In this document: positions 40,961-48,205 of the stretch, piece by piece
Layout of the letters: every line of letters begins with the position of its first letter
How positions within the stretch are numbered: position 1 is the first letter of the stretch
The notes under the pieces: generated by a model
Seen by the model: only the letters and a program-made list of their open reading frames with translations
The model's database searches: none
Told to the model about the DNA's origin: nothing
NCBI GenBank assembly: GCA_003162935.1
Contig: PLUW01000007.1
Span: 1 to 52,059, forward strand
Source: Acidobacteriaceae bacterium
GTDB taxonomy: Bacteria > Acidobacteriota > Terriglobia > Terriglobales > Acidobacteriaceae
Length of the DNA: 52,059 nucleotides
Reading direction: 5' to 3'
Position numbers and translations under genes: made by a program

Positions 40961-40981
40961 GTCTGCAATGGAGTCTGCAAA
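40961..40981. repeat. Tandem GTCTGCAA direct repeats (attachment-arm candidate)
   Basis: GTCTGCAA occurs at 40961-40968 and 40973-40980. The 11-mer GAGTCTGCAAA (40971-40981) recurs inverted at 48159-48169. Sites like this are typical arm-type binding sites for a tyrosine recombinase, but no integrase is seen in the window. Confidence 0.35.
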
Positions 40982-41071
40982 ATTTTTTGTCGCCGCTCGA
41001 AGATTCTCCCCTACGAAAAAACCATCCCGCAAAATTTGCTCCGCGCACTCTCTGACTGCTACGTTGCGAGC

Positions 41072-42829
41072 ATGGGCGCTGATCCGATCGCGCAACCGAA
41101 AAAAGCAACGCTCTTAGGCGGGCTCCTGGCCGAGCGCAGACGGCAGAAGGCGCGCAACTCATTCCTGGCGTACTGCGAGTACGTTTACCCGCCTTACAAG
41201 CCGAGCCGTCACCATAAGTTCATGGTCGCGAAGTTAGAGCGCATCGAACGCAGTGAGCAACCGCGGACGATGATCAGCCTTCCGCCACAGCACGGCAAGT
41301 CACTAACGGCAAGCATCCTGTTCGCTTGCTGGTATCTCGGTCGCAATTCGCGGCGCCGCGTGGTCGACGCGACCTATGGCGACGATCGAGCAATGGACCT
41401 TGGCCGCGCTGTGCTGCGGACGCTGCGAGATGCACGTCACCGCGAAATCTTCCCCGAGTGCGAAGTAGACGACAGCGCAGCGAGCAGCAACCGCGTTGAT
41501 CTTGTCGCCGGCGGCGGTTTCCTCGCAGTCTCGCGCAATGGCGCACTCACCGGGCGCTCTGCCGATCTGATCATCATTGACGACGTTTTCAAAGACGACA
41601 AAGAAGCGCGCAGCGCGGCGATCCGTCGCGAGGTCATTGACTGGTATTGTCGCGTCGCGCTCACGCGCCTTGCTCCTGATGGCTCGGTAATTCTAGTGGG
41701 CACACGATGGGGATGCGGCGATCTGTTCGATTACCTGCTCACCGAACGCCAGGAGGAAAGCTGGGACGTTACAAACCTGGCCGCACTCGCAGAAGCAAAC
41801 GACCCGCTAGGGCGCAGCGAAGGCGAGCCCTTATGGCCCGAGCGCTACGGTTTGGAAGTTCTGACGCAGAAGCGCTTTGAGGTGGGCTCTGCCGCGTGGA
41901 CGTGCCTCTATATGGGGCAGCCGGCCGCGGCCGAAGGCGTGGTCTGGCATCGCGAGTGGTGGCAGTACTACACCGTCGCGCCTGAAAAGTTTGTCCGCAA
42001 GATCGTCTCGCTGGATCCGGCATTCAAAACTGGCCAGCAGAACGATTTCTCGGTCATGCAAGCTTGGGGGAAGACGGAAACGAGTTTCTATCTGCTCGCG
42101 TGCTGGCGCGGGCGCGTGGAATATCCCAAGCTGAAAACCATGCTAATCGCGTTTGCCGAGCAATGGCGCCCGGATGCGGTTTTGATCGAAGACACGGCAA
42201 GCGGTCAGAGTTTGATTCAAGAGTTGCGCGCTACCACGTCGCTACCTTTGCGGCCGATCAATCCAGATCGCGACAAAGTAGCGCGGGCGCAGGCGTGCAC
42301 TCCGCAACTGGAGTGCGGGAGCGTCTATCTGCCACAGGCGGCGCCGTGGCTCAATGAGTTTTTGGACGAAGTGAGCGCTTTCCCGCGCGCGCCGCACGAT
42401 GATCAGCTCGATTGCGCCAGTCAAGCGCTGAATTACTTCCGCGAGGATGGCGGGCTCTACGTGTGGGCTTCGGCGATGGCTGCAGCGCACGCGGCCGGGG
42501 ATGCGGCGACTGAGCAGCAAAAGGCGCAACTGGAGAAGTTCGCGAGTCATGGATTGCCGTCGGTTCCTTATCACGGTCCGCTGGGCCCGGCAAGGACGCG
42601 GGAAGAGGCAGAGGAACAGTTCACAACCTTGGCAGAGGCGCAGAAGGCAGCATTGAGCGGTGAAGCGCGCGGCCAATTCACTGCGGCGCGCAACTTAGCC
42701 AAGGCGAAGGCGGCCGGGAAGAGTCTGCAGCGGTGTCCCGCGTGCAAAGCATCTTGCGCCGGTACGAGCGAGTTTTCGCACTGCAATCTGTGCGGATGGG
42801 ATTCTAGGACTAGGGCGGTCGCACAATGA
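41072..42829 (+). CDS. Phage terminase large subunit with C-terminal zinc ribbon
   Basis: The packaging motor protein has 585 residues from ATG 41072; TTG 41036 adds 12. Its N-terminal ATPase has a Walker A-like LPPQHGKSLT near residue 72 and a Walker B LIIIDDVFKD near 165, which resembles the psiM2-type terminase family. The nuclease half has SLDPAF near residue 312, followed by QNDFSVM, and a final acidic DDQLDC near 442. A C-terminal tail of about 130 residues ends in a zinc ribbon (CPACKASCAG...CNLCGW) that ordinary terminases lack. Its stop overlaps the next ATG by 4 bases. In phages it cuts and pumps DNA through a portal, but no portal is seen here. Confidence 0.88.
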   Translation: MGADPIAQPKKATLLGGLLAERRRQKARNSFLAYCEYVYPPYKPSRHHKFMVAKLERIERSEQPRTMISLPPQHGKSLTASILFACWYLGRNSRRRVVDATYGDDRAMDLGRAVLRTLRDARHREIFPECEVDDSAASSNRVDLVAGGGFLAVSRNGALTGRSADLIIIDDVFKDDKEARSAAIRREVIDWYCRVALTRLAPDGSVILVGTRWGCGDLFDYLLTERQEESWDVTNLAALAEANDPLGRSEGEPLWPERYGLEVLTQKRFEVGSAAWTCLYMGQPAAAEGVVWHREWWQYYTVAPEKFVRKIVSLDPAFKTGQQNDFSVMQAWGKTETSFYLLACWRGRVEYPKLKTMLIAFAEQWRPDAVLIEDTASGQSLIQELRATTSLPLRPINPDRDKVARAQACTPQLECGSVYLPQAAPWLNEFLDEVSAFPRAPHDDQLDCASQALNYFREDGGLYVWASAMAAAHAAGDAATEQQKAQLEKFASHGLPSVPYHGPLGPARTREEAEEQFTTLAEAQKAALSGEARGQFTAARNLAKAKAAGKSLQRCPACKASCAGTSEFSHCNLCGWDSRTRAVAQ

Positions 42830-43107
42830 AAGCACCGGTGCGAGACAAGACGTTCGCGGCGTTCGCGGCTGCAGTGCGGGCATCGTGCGAGGAGCACGCG
42901 CAGCGCAAAAACTATACAAACTCCAATGTTGACGGCGAATCCCTGTTGACGGTGATCATGCAGCAGATTGGGATTCACCGCCAGCACTGCATCGCGGAGA
43001 TCGTCACAAAGGCAATCGAGTACTTAAAAACTCCGCGGCGCGTGCTGCTCGAAAAGATCGCGGGATGGGCGTTTATTTTGTGGCGAGAAACTGAGGATGC
43101 GCAATGA
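42826..43107 (+). CDS. Hypothetical phage protein, 93 aa
   Basis: This gene overlaps the terminase stop as ATGA and ends in an ATGA overlap with the next gene, so it is translationally coupled on both sides. The 93 residues are mostly helical with charged termini (VRASCEEHAQRKNYTNSNVDGES and IVTKAIEYLKTPRRVLLEKIAGWAFILW). No motif is recognised. Confidence 0.65.
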   Translation: MKAPVRDKTFAAFAAAVRASCEEHAQRKNYTNSNVDGESLLTVIMQQIGIHRQHCIAEIVTKAIEYLKTPRRVLLEKIAGWAFILWRETEDAQ

Positions 43108-43397
43108 ACGCGCCAGAGACAGCTTGGTATGAACGTCTGCTCTTTGGCGCAGCGTTCGCGAAACTGCTGGCCAGGGCGCAAGGTCTGCCCGCACCTTGGA
43201 CCATTGACCTGGTGGACGGAGAATTACGACCGCTGGAGCATATTGTCTTCGAGCATGGGATAGACGCCGATCACGTCACGCCGATCACGTCTTTTTGCAA
43301 TTGGCCGGCAGACTGGCGATTGCCTCTAAGTCTGATTCTCACGAGCGGTGACGAAGATATCGTGGTAGTGGAAACGGAGGAGTACTGTGCGCAGTGA
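43104..43397 (+). CDS. Hypothetical phage protein, 97 aa
   Basis: The gene overlaps the stop of the previous one by 4 bases and runs 11 bases past the start of the zinc-ribbon gene in another frame. The 97 residues contain aromatic and acidic stretches (WTIDLVDGELRPLEHIVFEHGIDADHV and DEDIVVVETEEY). I see no recognised domain. The dense overlaps support its reality. Confidence 0.6.
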   Translation: MNAPETAWYERLLFGAAFAKLLARAQGLPAPWTIDLVDGELRPLEHIVFEHGIDADHVTPITSFCNWPADWRLPLSLILTSGDEDIVVVETEEYCAQ

Positions 43398-43731
43398 TGA
43401 ACTTTTCGGCGGGACAACCGGGAGCGGCTATGACAAACCTTTCGGAGTTGAGCGCGGGAGCGGTTACGAACCTAAGGCGATCGCGACGCAGAGCCCGCTC
43501 GTGTGCCCGCGCTGCGGGAAACCGTGCGCCGGCACAGCCGAGCGCAAAACGTGCGCCAGTTGCGGCTTTTCGACGGTAGCGCAGCAAGCGGAGAAGGCGA
43601 CGGCAAACCAGTGTCCGAAATGTTCGCAGCCGTTGAGCGTTATCGGAGATAGCAAGCGCTGCAATGCGTGCGGATGGACCTTGCAGTCGGAACCGGCATC
43701 CGTTCAGCGGAGAACATTGCCAGTAAGTTGA
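43387..43731 (+). CDS. Double zinc-ribbon phage protein
   Basis: The 114-residue protein starts at GTG 43387 with GGAGG about 7 bases upstream. Two similar zinc ribbons follow: CPRCGKPCAGTAERKTCASCGF (residues 38-59) and CPKCSQPLSVIGDSKRCNACGW (residues 77-98). The first also resembles the tail of the terminase large subunit (CPACKASCAG...CNLCGW). The N-terminal 35 residues are Gly-rich and repetitive. It may bind DNA or RNA; that is inference. It closes the terminase operon. Confidence 0.7.
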   Translation: MRSDELFGGTTGSGYDKPFGVERGSGYEPKAIATQSPLVCPRCGKPCAGTAERKTCASCGFSTVAQQAEKATANQCPKCSQPLSVIGDSKRCNACGWTLQSEPASVQRRTLPVS

Positions 43732-43898
43732 GCGACGCGCGCGAGTAGGCGTTGTTCGATTTCCTCGCGGCGTTCTTTCATGGCGCGCAAGTCTTCGCGT
43801 TCCCGCTCCTGGCGTTGCTGGCATAAGCGGCTAATCTTCTCTCGACCGGTGCGCGCGCCTTCGATCTGTGCCGCTGTTCGTTGTCTCGCAGTCTGCAT
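43704..43898 (-). CDS. Small antisense coiled-coil protein (candidate)
   Basis: From ATG 43898 there are 64 residues, very rich in Arg, Glu and Gln (EREREDLRAMKERREEIEQRLLARVAQL), a likely coiled coil. A GGGGG run lies 5 bases before the ATG. The codon use is sensible for this genome. It is on the opposite strand to all nearby element genes, and its end overlaps the zinc-ribbon gene by 28 bases. It could be a regulator or a chance ORF. Confidence 0.4.
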   Translation of the reverse strand: MQTARQRTAAQIEGARTGREKISRLCQQRQEREREDLRAMKERREEIEQRLLARVAQLTGNVLR

Positions 43899-44028
43899 TT
43901 TTTCCCCCGACAATTTCGCGACCATCGTAGTCGGAGAATCGTCGCCGCGTCAAAGACGGCCAAAAAAATAAAGTGGTTGCGCTCGCTCGCGCGTCGGCTA
44001 CGATGCGAAAAAGGGAGAACAGAAAACG

Positions 44029-44187
44029 ATGGACGCAGACGAGATCCAACAGCTTGTAACTAGCATGGCGATACCGCGACCGCCAGCAAGTGCAGCGGAC
44101 GCGATCAAGTTGCAATGGCTCACCCTTCAACTCTTGCAGTCGATCGCGATCTCGCTGGCGACGCAGGCAGCGACTAACAGCAAGTAA
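44029..44187 (+). CDS. Hypothetical small phage protein, 52 aa
   Basis: This gene is too short for the ORF track. Translated it gives MDADEIQQLVTSMAIPRPPAS and ends with a helical QWLTLQLLQSIAISLATQAATNSK. An AGGGAGA motif lies 10 bases upstream of the ATG, and the codon choice is good. It is followed by the coiled-coil gene at 44231. The hydrophobic C-terminal helix could pack with a partner. Function is unknown. Confidence 0.55.
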   Translation: MDADEIQQLVTSMAIPRPPASAADAIKLQWLTLQLLQSIAISLATQAATNSK

Positions 44188-44230
44188 TAACCCTTCCCGC
44201 TTGGGGAGTTACTCAGGAGAGCAAACGACG

Positions 44231-44785
44231 ATGGCAACGGCAACCGCAGCACCTGAAGAGTTAACGGCGACAATCGATCAGCGCATCATCGCGGCGACTG
44301 CGAAGGTCCGAAATATCGAGCAACGCATCGCAGAGGCCGCGGAAGAGTTGGCCGGACTGCGGACGGAATATTCGGGAGCGTGCACGAGGCTTGCAGGCGG
44401 TGCGAATGGCGCTGGCGATGATGTCGAACGCTATCGCGCGAAGATGCTGAAAGTCGAGGCGAAGATTTCAGGATTGAGACAGTTGCTTGCGATTCCGAAG
44501 GGCGAGCTCGATCGGTTCACTCGGGAGCGCGCAGAGTTGGCCGCGCGCGAGGAAGAGGCGCGCCAAGCGGAAGCGATCGCGGAGGAGACGGAGTTCATCG
44601 CCAACAAGATCGAGGCGGGATTAAAGGCGATCGCAGAGCGCGACAAACAGCAAGCGATCATTGACGCGATCGTGGGGCATCTGAGAACGCGCCAGTATCT
44701 ACATGCGCGGAACCAGTCTGACGGGCGAAATGCGGCTTCGCGGATCGAGCGCCTAGCGGTCGGAATCCATACGTCCGCGGCCTAG
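44231..44785 (+). CDS. Coiled-coil phage protein, 184 aa
   Basis: From ATG 44231 (GGAG 10 bases upstream) the 184 residues are almost wholly helical. Long Ala/Glu/Arg heptad-like stretches are seen, for example KVRNIEQRIAEAAEELAGLRTEYSGACTRL, then RFTRERAELAAREEEARQAEAIAEETEFIANKI. Proteins with this composition can be scaffolding or structural in phages, but no such family is recognised. The ORF-track extension to 44090 reads through a neighbouring gene and is rejected. Confidence 0.65.
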   Translation: MATATAAPEELTATIDQRIIAATAKVRNIEQRIAEAAEELAGLRTEYSGACTRLAGGANGAGDDVERYRAKMLKVEAKISGLRQLLAIPKGELDRFTRERAELAAREEEARQAEAIAEETEFIANKIEAGLKAIAERDKQQAIIDAIVGHLRTRQYLHARNQSDGRNAASRIERLAVGIHTSAA

Positions 44786-44824
44786 AACCGCAAGAAAAAT
44801 TCAGCGACAAAGGAGAGACAGGTT

Positions 44825-45457
44825 ATGCAGAGTAGAGCGGCAATTTTGGACGCGATCAATAAGACGATTACACGTTCGGAGAGCTTGACGGAGCAGGCGA
44901 AGGCCACGCACCGCGGAAGTGTTGAAGCGGCATTTTCTGGCGCGGGTTTTCCCGCGGAGACCAAGGCGAAACTGGCCATGATCAGAAAGATTCAGCCAAA
45001 CAGCGGTTTTGCGAAGGGCAGCGTTGCCGACACGTTTGGTTCGACGGGCCATCCGTCCGATGAACTGTTTCCGCAGGGCACGGGCGAGATTCACGAGTTC
45101 TCTGCAGAGGATCTCGTAAGCGTGGGACCGAAGCCGGACGCGCCCGAATACTACGCGCGATTTCGCGAAATAATGGCTTCGCAATATCCGACGATTCAGG
45201 CGATGCAGAACGTCACACCGCCGACGCCTGGCGGCACGTTTGAACAGCGTTACAGCCAAAGCACGGCGCCGCGATACGAGCCCACGTCCGGCCCGCCAAT
45301 TGTCGAATCGCCGGACAAGGCGCGCACCTCGACGCTGCAGAAATCTACAGCACAAACGCGACTGGCGAAGCTGGCACGATTGGAAGAGCTTGTCACTTTG
45401 TTGGCGCTTTACGCTGGCGGAAACGATGAGGCAGGCGCCGCGCTCGGGATTCGGTAA
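44825..45457 (+). CDS. Hypothetical phage protein, 210 aa
   Basis: The 210-residue product follows GGAGA 9 bases upstream and begins MQSRAAILDAINKTITRSES. It has helical termini and a Gly/Pro-rich middle (TPPTPGGTFEQRYSQSTAPRYEPTSG). Hydrophobicity is low and no motif is recognised. The position, after the coiled-coil gene and before a strong terminator, is where a head or structural gene might be, but no similarity supports that. Confidence 0.6.
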   Translation: MQSRAAILDAINKTITRSESLTEQAKATHRGSVEAAFSGAGFPAETKAKLAMIRKIQPNSGFAKGSVADTFGSTGHPSDELFPQGTGEIHEFSAEDLVSVGPKPDAPEYYARFREIMASQYPTIQAMQNVTPPTPGGTFEQRYSQSTAPRYEPTSGPPIVESPDKARTSTLQKSTAQTRLAKLARLEELVTLLALYAGGNDEAGAALGIR

Positions 45458-45528
45458 AGAGAAATTCGCCGCGGGGTGGATGGCCTCCATGGCCGTGGCG
45501 GGTTGCGCTGTTTGACGAGTCGCAGCGC

Positions 45529-45562
45529 AAAAGCGGGAGCGGGCGGCACCGCTCCTGCTTTT
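45529..45562 (+). terminator. Terminator-like hairpin after the 210-aa gene
   Basis: AAAAGCGGGAGCGG (45529-45542) and CCGCTCCTGCTTTT (45549-45562) form a 14-bp stem with one G-T pair. The A-rich left side makes it bidirectional. It lies about 70 bases after the stop. Confidence 0.7.
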
Positions 45563-45639
45563 AGTTTACGTTCGCCAAGGTGCTCCGTTTCTCACTTGGC
45601 GCGGCCTGCCGGCGGCGTCCATCCGCTGTGAGTGGGCAA

Positions 45640-45694
45640 CAGGTGGCGGGAGTTTTTGGTGATTCATAGCCACCAATCCTCCTCCCGTCACCTG
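45640..45694. ncRNA. Two-tier hairpin, candidate structured RNA
   Basis: The outer stem CAGGTGGCGGGAG (45640-45652) pairs with CTCCCGTCACCTG (45682-45694), with one mismatch over 13 bp. The inner stem TTGGTG pairs with CACCAA around the loop. It is independent of the flanking genes and of the two terminators. Confidence 0.45.
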
Positions 45695-45744
45695 GAAAAA
45701 GTTGGTGCTGGGCGTGCTTTCTCCTTGTGCGCCGCGGCGCTAGG

Positions 45745-45770
45745 GGCGGTCTAAACGGGCCGCCTTTTTT
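45745..45770 (+). terminator. Terminator hairpin preceding the 64-aa gene
   Basis: GGCGG (45745-45749) and CCGCC (45760-45764) form a 5-bp stem followed by six T bases. It stops just 13 bases before the next gene start, so it could end a small RNA or act as an attenuator. Confidence 0.6.
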
Positions 45771-45782
45771 AAAGGCCCATGA

Positions 45783-45977
45783 ATGGCACAGCAGAACTTC
45801 GCAAAATACTTACCAACTCCGCACGGCGGGAAACCACTGGCGACACTCAGTCAGCGCGCGGTCTATGCACTGTGGCGTGCGGACCTGATCCGGCACCTGG
45901 AAACCATCGCGAAGATCACGAGCGCGGCGCGCGACTGGCAGTTGGCGATTCAGATTCGCAAGTTGCTCCCTCGCTGA
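45783..45977 (+). CDS. Small basic phage protein, 64 aa
   Basis: The 64 residues are basic and amphipathic, MAQQNFAKYLPTPHGGKPLATLSQ then WRADLIRHLETIAKITSAARDWQLAIQIRKLLP. I chose this start over the 79-residue ORF at 45779, which is a shifted frame with poor composition. A transcript reading through the preceding terminator would be needed unless the promoter lies within the gap. Function is unknown. Confidence 0.5.
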   Translation: MAQQNFAKYLPTPHGGKPLATLSQRAVYALWRADLIRHLETIAKITSAARDWQLAIQIRKLLPR

Positions 45978-46014
45978 AAGTTTTCCACAGGGAACTCCAC
46001 AGTGGGAACTCAAA

Positions 46015-46683
46015 ATGAGACGCGCCTGTGTTTTCAATGAGTTGAAAAACGAAAAGTTGGAGTTTTCCCACAAGCCCGCTTTCTTCTCCCGTCGCCGCTT
46101 TTCTGACGCCCCAAGGATCAAGCTAAGAGCTATCATCCCAGACTGGGACCAGATGCAGACCTACCAGCTTGAAACTTTCCTGTCCGAATCGTTCCCCACA
46201 CCGCCAGACTATTTCTGCTGTACCACGATACACGGAATTGTGGACCCGGACGCGGGACCACTGCTCTACATCTTTTCTCGAAAGACCGCGCTATCGGTTC
46301 AGAAGGACGAACACTTCAAAACAGCGGTGCAGCCGCTTCAACAAGTAGGTCAGCTAAAAATCGTGCTAGCGGACGAGCCTCTGTCTTTTGAGGAGTGGGA
46401 TGCATTTTGTTGGCAAGAGGTCCGCGCGTCTGCGGTCATCACCGACCTGCTGGCGGTGAAAAAGCTAGATCATCGATTGATGTTACTCAATCCGACCCAA
46501 GTATTAACCAACGACCCCAAAAGCATCGTCCGCCGTTCGTCCCAAACCGGCCGCAACCGTCCCGAAGGAACGGTTTCCGAGATCTGCGATCACTGTCTTG
46601 ACGTGCTCACTCGTCACCCTGACGGAGATCGCGCTGCGATCAGATATGACATGCTAATGGGCCCGCACTCTGGTTACAGGTGA
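46015..46683 (+). CDS. Hypothetical protein, 222 aa
   Basis: The 222 residues show no known motif. An N-terminal basic block is followed by a mixed alpha/beta part (KTALSVQKDEHFKTAVQPLQQVGQLKIVLADEPLSFEEWDAF). GC content is visibly lower than in the surrounding element genes, so it may be a separately acquired cargo gene. The start could instead be the internal ATG at residue 47 (MQTYQLETFL). Function is unknown. Confidence 0.55.
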   Translation: MRRACVFNELKNEKLEFSHKPAFFSRRRFSDAPRIKLRAIIPDWDQMQTYQLETFLSESFPTPPDYFCCTTIHGIVDPDAGPLLYIFSRKTALSVQKDEHFKTAVQPLQQVGQLKIVLADEPLSFEEWDAFCWQEVRASAVITDLLAVKKLDHRLMLLNPTQVLTNDPKSIVRRSSQTGRNRPEGTVSEICDHCLDVLTRHPDGDRAAIRYDMLMGPHSGYR

Positions 46684-46715
46684 GCGTTTTGACTGGCGCG
46701 CGACAACCCGAAACG

Positions 46716-47229
46716 CTACTTGTTGATGATCGCTTTAATCTGTGCAACGGTCAGTTCGTGCCGATGCTGATAATCACCGGCTGCACGCCACTTAGAGAGC
46801 ATCTCGACGTAGCGGCCGGTAGTCTGCGAATGCGTATTTAATTCGCAGTCCTTCAATATCTTCGTCCAACGTTGTCCCTCGTCCCTTAAAAACCGGATGA
46901 AAACGTAGTGAGCAGTCTCGTTGTTCCCGTCGAAGCCATGGAAGGTCACGTCTTCAAGAGCCAACCCTTCCTTGTCGGCCAAGTGCTCGAAGCTCTGGCG
47001 CAGCGATGTGTGCATATCGAGTACGTCATAGACGTACCGGCAATCATCGAGGCTCATTTCCTCAACGATCTCCTGGGAAAACTTGCTCATACAACAGCGT
47101 GTACCCGTCTTCGAGAATCTTGCGGTTCTTCGCGAAGTGCTCACCGTTAGGGTGATAGAGCTTTTCGAGGATCGCAAACTGATTGGCTAGTTGTAGACGT
47201 TCCACTGGTGTGAGAGTTTCAACTTTCAT
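46716..47229 (-). pseudogene. YfbU-like gene, split by a frameshift
   Basis: From ATG 47229 (AAGGATGG upstream) the first frame gives MKVETLTPVERLQLANQFAILEKLY up to GYTLLYEQVFPGDR and stop 47062. A second frame continues with FSQEIVEEMSLDDCRYVYDVLDMHTSL and HGFDGNNETAHYVFIRFLRDEGQRW to 46716. Joined, they give about 170 residues, matching the E. coli YfbU layout (164 residues; ERLILSNQY... DIMEMYHAL... FLGFDAATEARYLGYVRF). The frame change falls near 47062-47100, next to TTTTCCC. It may be a real mutation, a sequencing error, or a recoding site. The function of YfbU is not established. Confidence 0.7.
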
Positions 47230-47550
47230 TTTTCCATCCTTCCCTTCGCGTCGCTGACGCCGATCCTTTACAGAACCATCTAGTGTAAACGCGGGCAACG
47301 TCTACAGCCTACGCCCGACGCGCACAGCCTAGCCAGGGCAGCGCTCCAGCGCCCGAGCGACCGATTACACCCCCAAAACCGTCCTAGACCCTCTACAGCG
47401 CTTCTTACTCCCCAAAACTACGACTCCCTGCTCACTTACAACGCCCGGAACCCCGTTGCGCAACACATCACGCGATTACGCAACAGATTCGCAACAATCT
47501 ATAATCCGGATCAGAACCGTAGTTACTCGCAACACGCGGAGAATCACGCT
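47230..47550. other. Gene-free region with C-rich tract and operator-like repeats
   Basis: There is no gene in these 320 bases. The left two thirds is C-rich with no structure that I can read. The right third carries the CGCAAC repeats and a promoter in front of the HTH gene, listed separately. Confidence 0.45.
47455..47533 (+). promoter_or_regulatory. CGCAAC operator array with TATAAT promoter
   Basis: The palindrome GTTGCGCAAC (47455-47464) is followed by CGCAAC at 47479, 47490 and 47528. A perfect TATAAT lies at 47500-47505, 18 bases after TTACGC (47476-47481). The repeats flank this promoter, which points at the HTH gene starting at 47551. An 11-mer ATCACGCGATT (47467-47477) recurs inverted after that gene. 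Confidence 0.5.
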
Positions 47551-48081
47551 ATGCCTCCAAGTTGCACTATCTGCCGTCATCCTGAGAAGTTGGCCATCGA
47601 GGATTTGCTCTTGCGCAACAGGCTGAGTTTGCGCGTTGTAGCGGAAAGAACCGGCGTGAGCGCGTGGGCCCTGCATCGACACAAGCGGCACCTGTCGCAA
47701 GCGGTGATTGACGCGGCACAGGTTGCGGGCGCCAGTTCTCTCCTGGCGCGAATTGAGGCGGTGCTAGCGGAAGTGCAGGACATTGCGACAAAGGCGAAGC
47801 GCTCGAAGGACTGGCCCGCGGCGCTGCAAGCGCTGAAAGAGTTGCGCGCCTGCTTACAACTGATCGGTCGCGTGAGCGGTGAGTTACAGCAGCAGCCAAC
47901 CGCGGGCGAACTGCATCTGCATCGCCACCAGCATGTGCACCTGGCACCGACACAGAGCCCGCATGAGCTCGATCTGCAGATCGCAGAGCACGTGCGCGAG
48001 GCGACGGATAACTTCAATCCTCGCGAGATAGAGCGACTCAAGCAACTTGTGGAAAGCGCTCTGCCGGCGTTGCCGGCGTAG
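47551..48081 (+). CDS. HTH protein resembling a small terminase subunit or regulator
   Basis: The 176-residue protein begins with a CxxC-containing segment (SCTICRHPEKLAIEDLLLRN). A helix-turn-helix follows (SLRVVAERTGVSAWALHRHKRHLS) at about residues 33-56. Helical sequence then leads to a His-rich patch (ELHLHRHQHVHLAPTQ) near residue 133. The CxxC plus HTH layout is seen in DNA-recognition proteins annotated in phages near terminase genes, but it sits 5 kb from the large subunit here. A regulator is equally likely. GGAGA lies about 8 bases upstream, and its promoter carries CGCAAC sites. Confidence 0.6.
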   Translation: MPPSCTICRHPEKLAIEDLLLRNRLSLRVVAERTGVSAWALHRHKRHLSQAVIDAAQVAGASSLLARIEAVLAEVQDIATKAKRSKDWPAALQALKELRACLQLIGRVSGELQQQPTAGELHLHRHQHVHLAPTQSPHELDLQIAEHVREATDNFNPREIERLKQLVESALPALPA

Positions 48082-48115
48082 GTTACTCACGCCTAGCGCA
48101 GGCGTTGTTCTACGC

Positions 48116-48126
48116 AATCGCGTGAT
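48116..48126. repeat. AATCGCGTGAT, inverted copy of the operator-region 11-mer
   Basis: This 11-mer is the exact reverse complement of ATCACGCGATT at 47467-47477. The two copies flank the HTH gene. Confidence 0.4.
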
Positions 48127-48158
48127 TCCATGCGGCTAAAACTGGCCGTTGCAAACTC

Positions 48159-48169
48159 TTTGCAGACTC
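48159..48169. repeat. TTTGCAGACTC, inverted copy of the left-end 11-mer
   Basis: This is the exact reverse complement of GAGTCTGCAAA at 40971-40981, near the element left end. It lies in the gap after the HTH gene. Confidence 0.35.
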
Positions 48170-48205
48170 ACTCCCGTTCCGAAGGTTTTTCCGCGTCGAG
48201 GGTCA

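Larger units (their letters stand above)
40738..41071. other. Host-element junction and element left end
   Basis: There is no gene apart from the partial tRNA. The left 90 bases should carry the tRNA promoter. The right part has the hairpin GGGCCGCT-GGT-AGCGGTCC (40922-40940) and two direct copies of GTCTGCAA (40961-40968 and 40973-40980). This is the kind of repeat-rich sequence expected of an attachment-site arm. Confidence 0.5.
45458..45782. other. Gene-free structured intergenic region
   Basis: I see no gene here. Three strong hairpins occupy the region and are listed separately: a terminator for the preceding gene, a long two-tier stem at 45640-45694, and a terminator-like hairpin just before the next small gene. 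This density of structure is unusual for a 325-base gap. Confidence 0.5.

Noticed and set aside
40869-41035. Search for the 3' half of the tRNA-Lys, or an intron, next to the 5' half
   Set aside because: No T arm or matching acceptor strand follows, and phage genes begin shortly after. Truncation by integration is simpler.
47455-47533. CGCAAC repeats considered as a CRISPR array or iteron origin
   Set aside because: The units are only 6 bases with irregular spacing and no spacers. Operator sites fit better.
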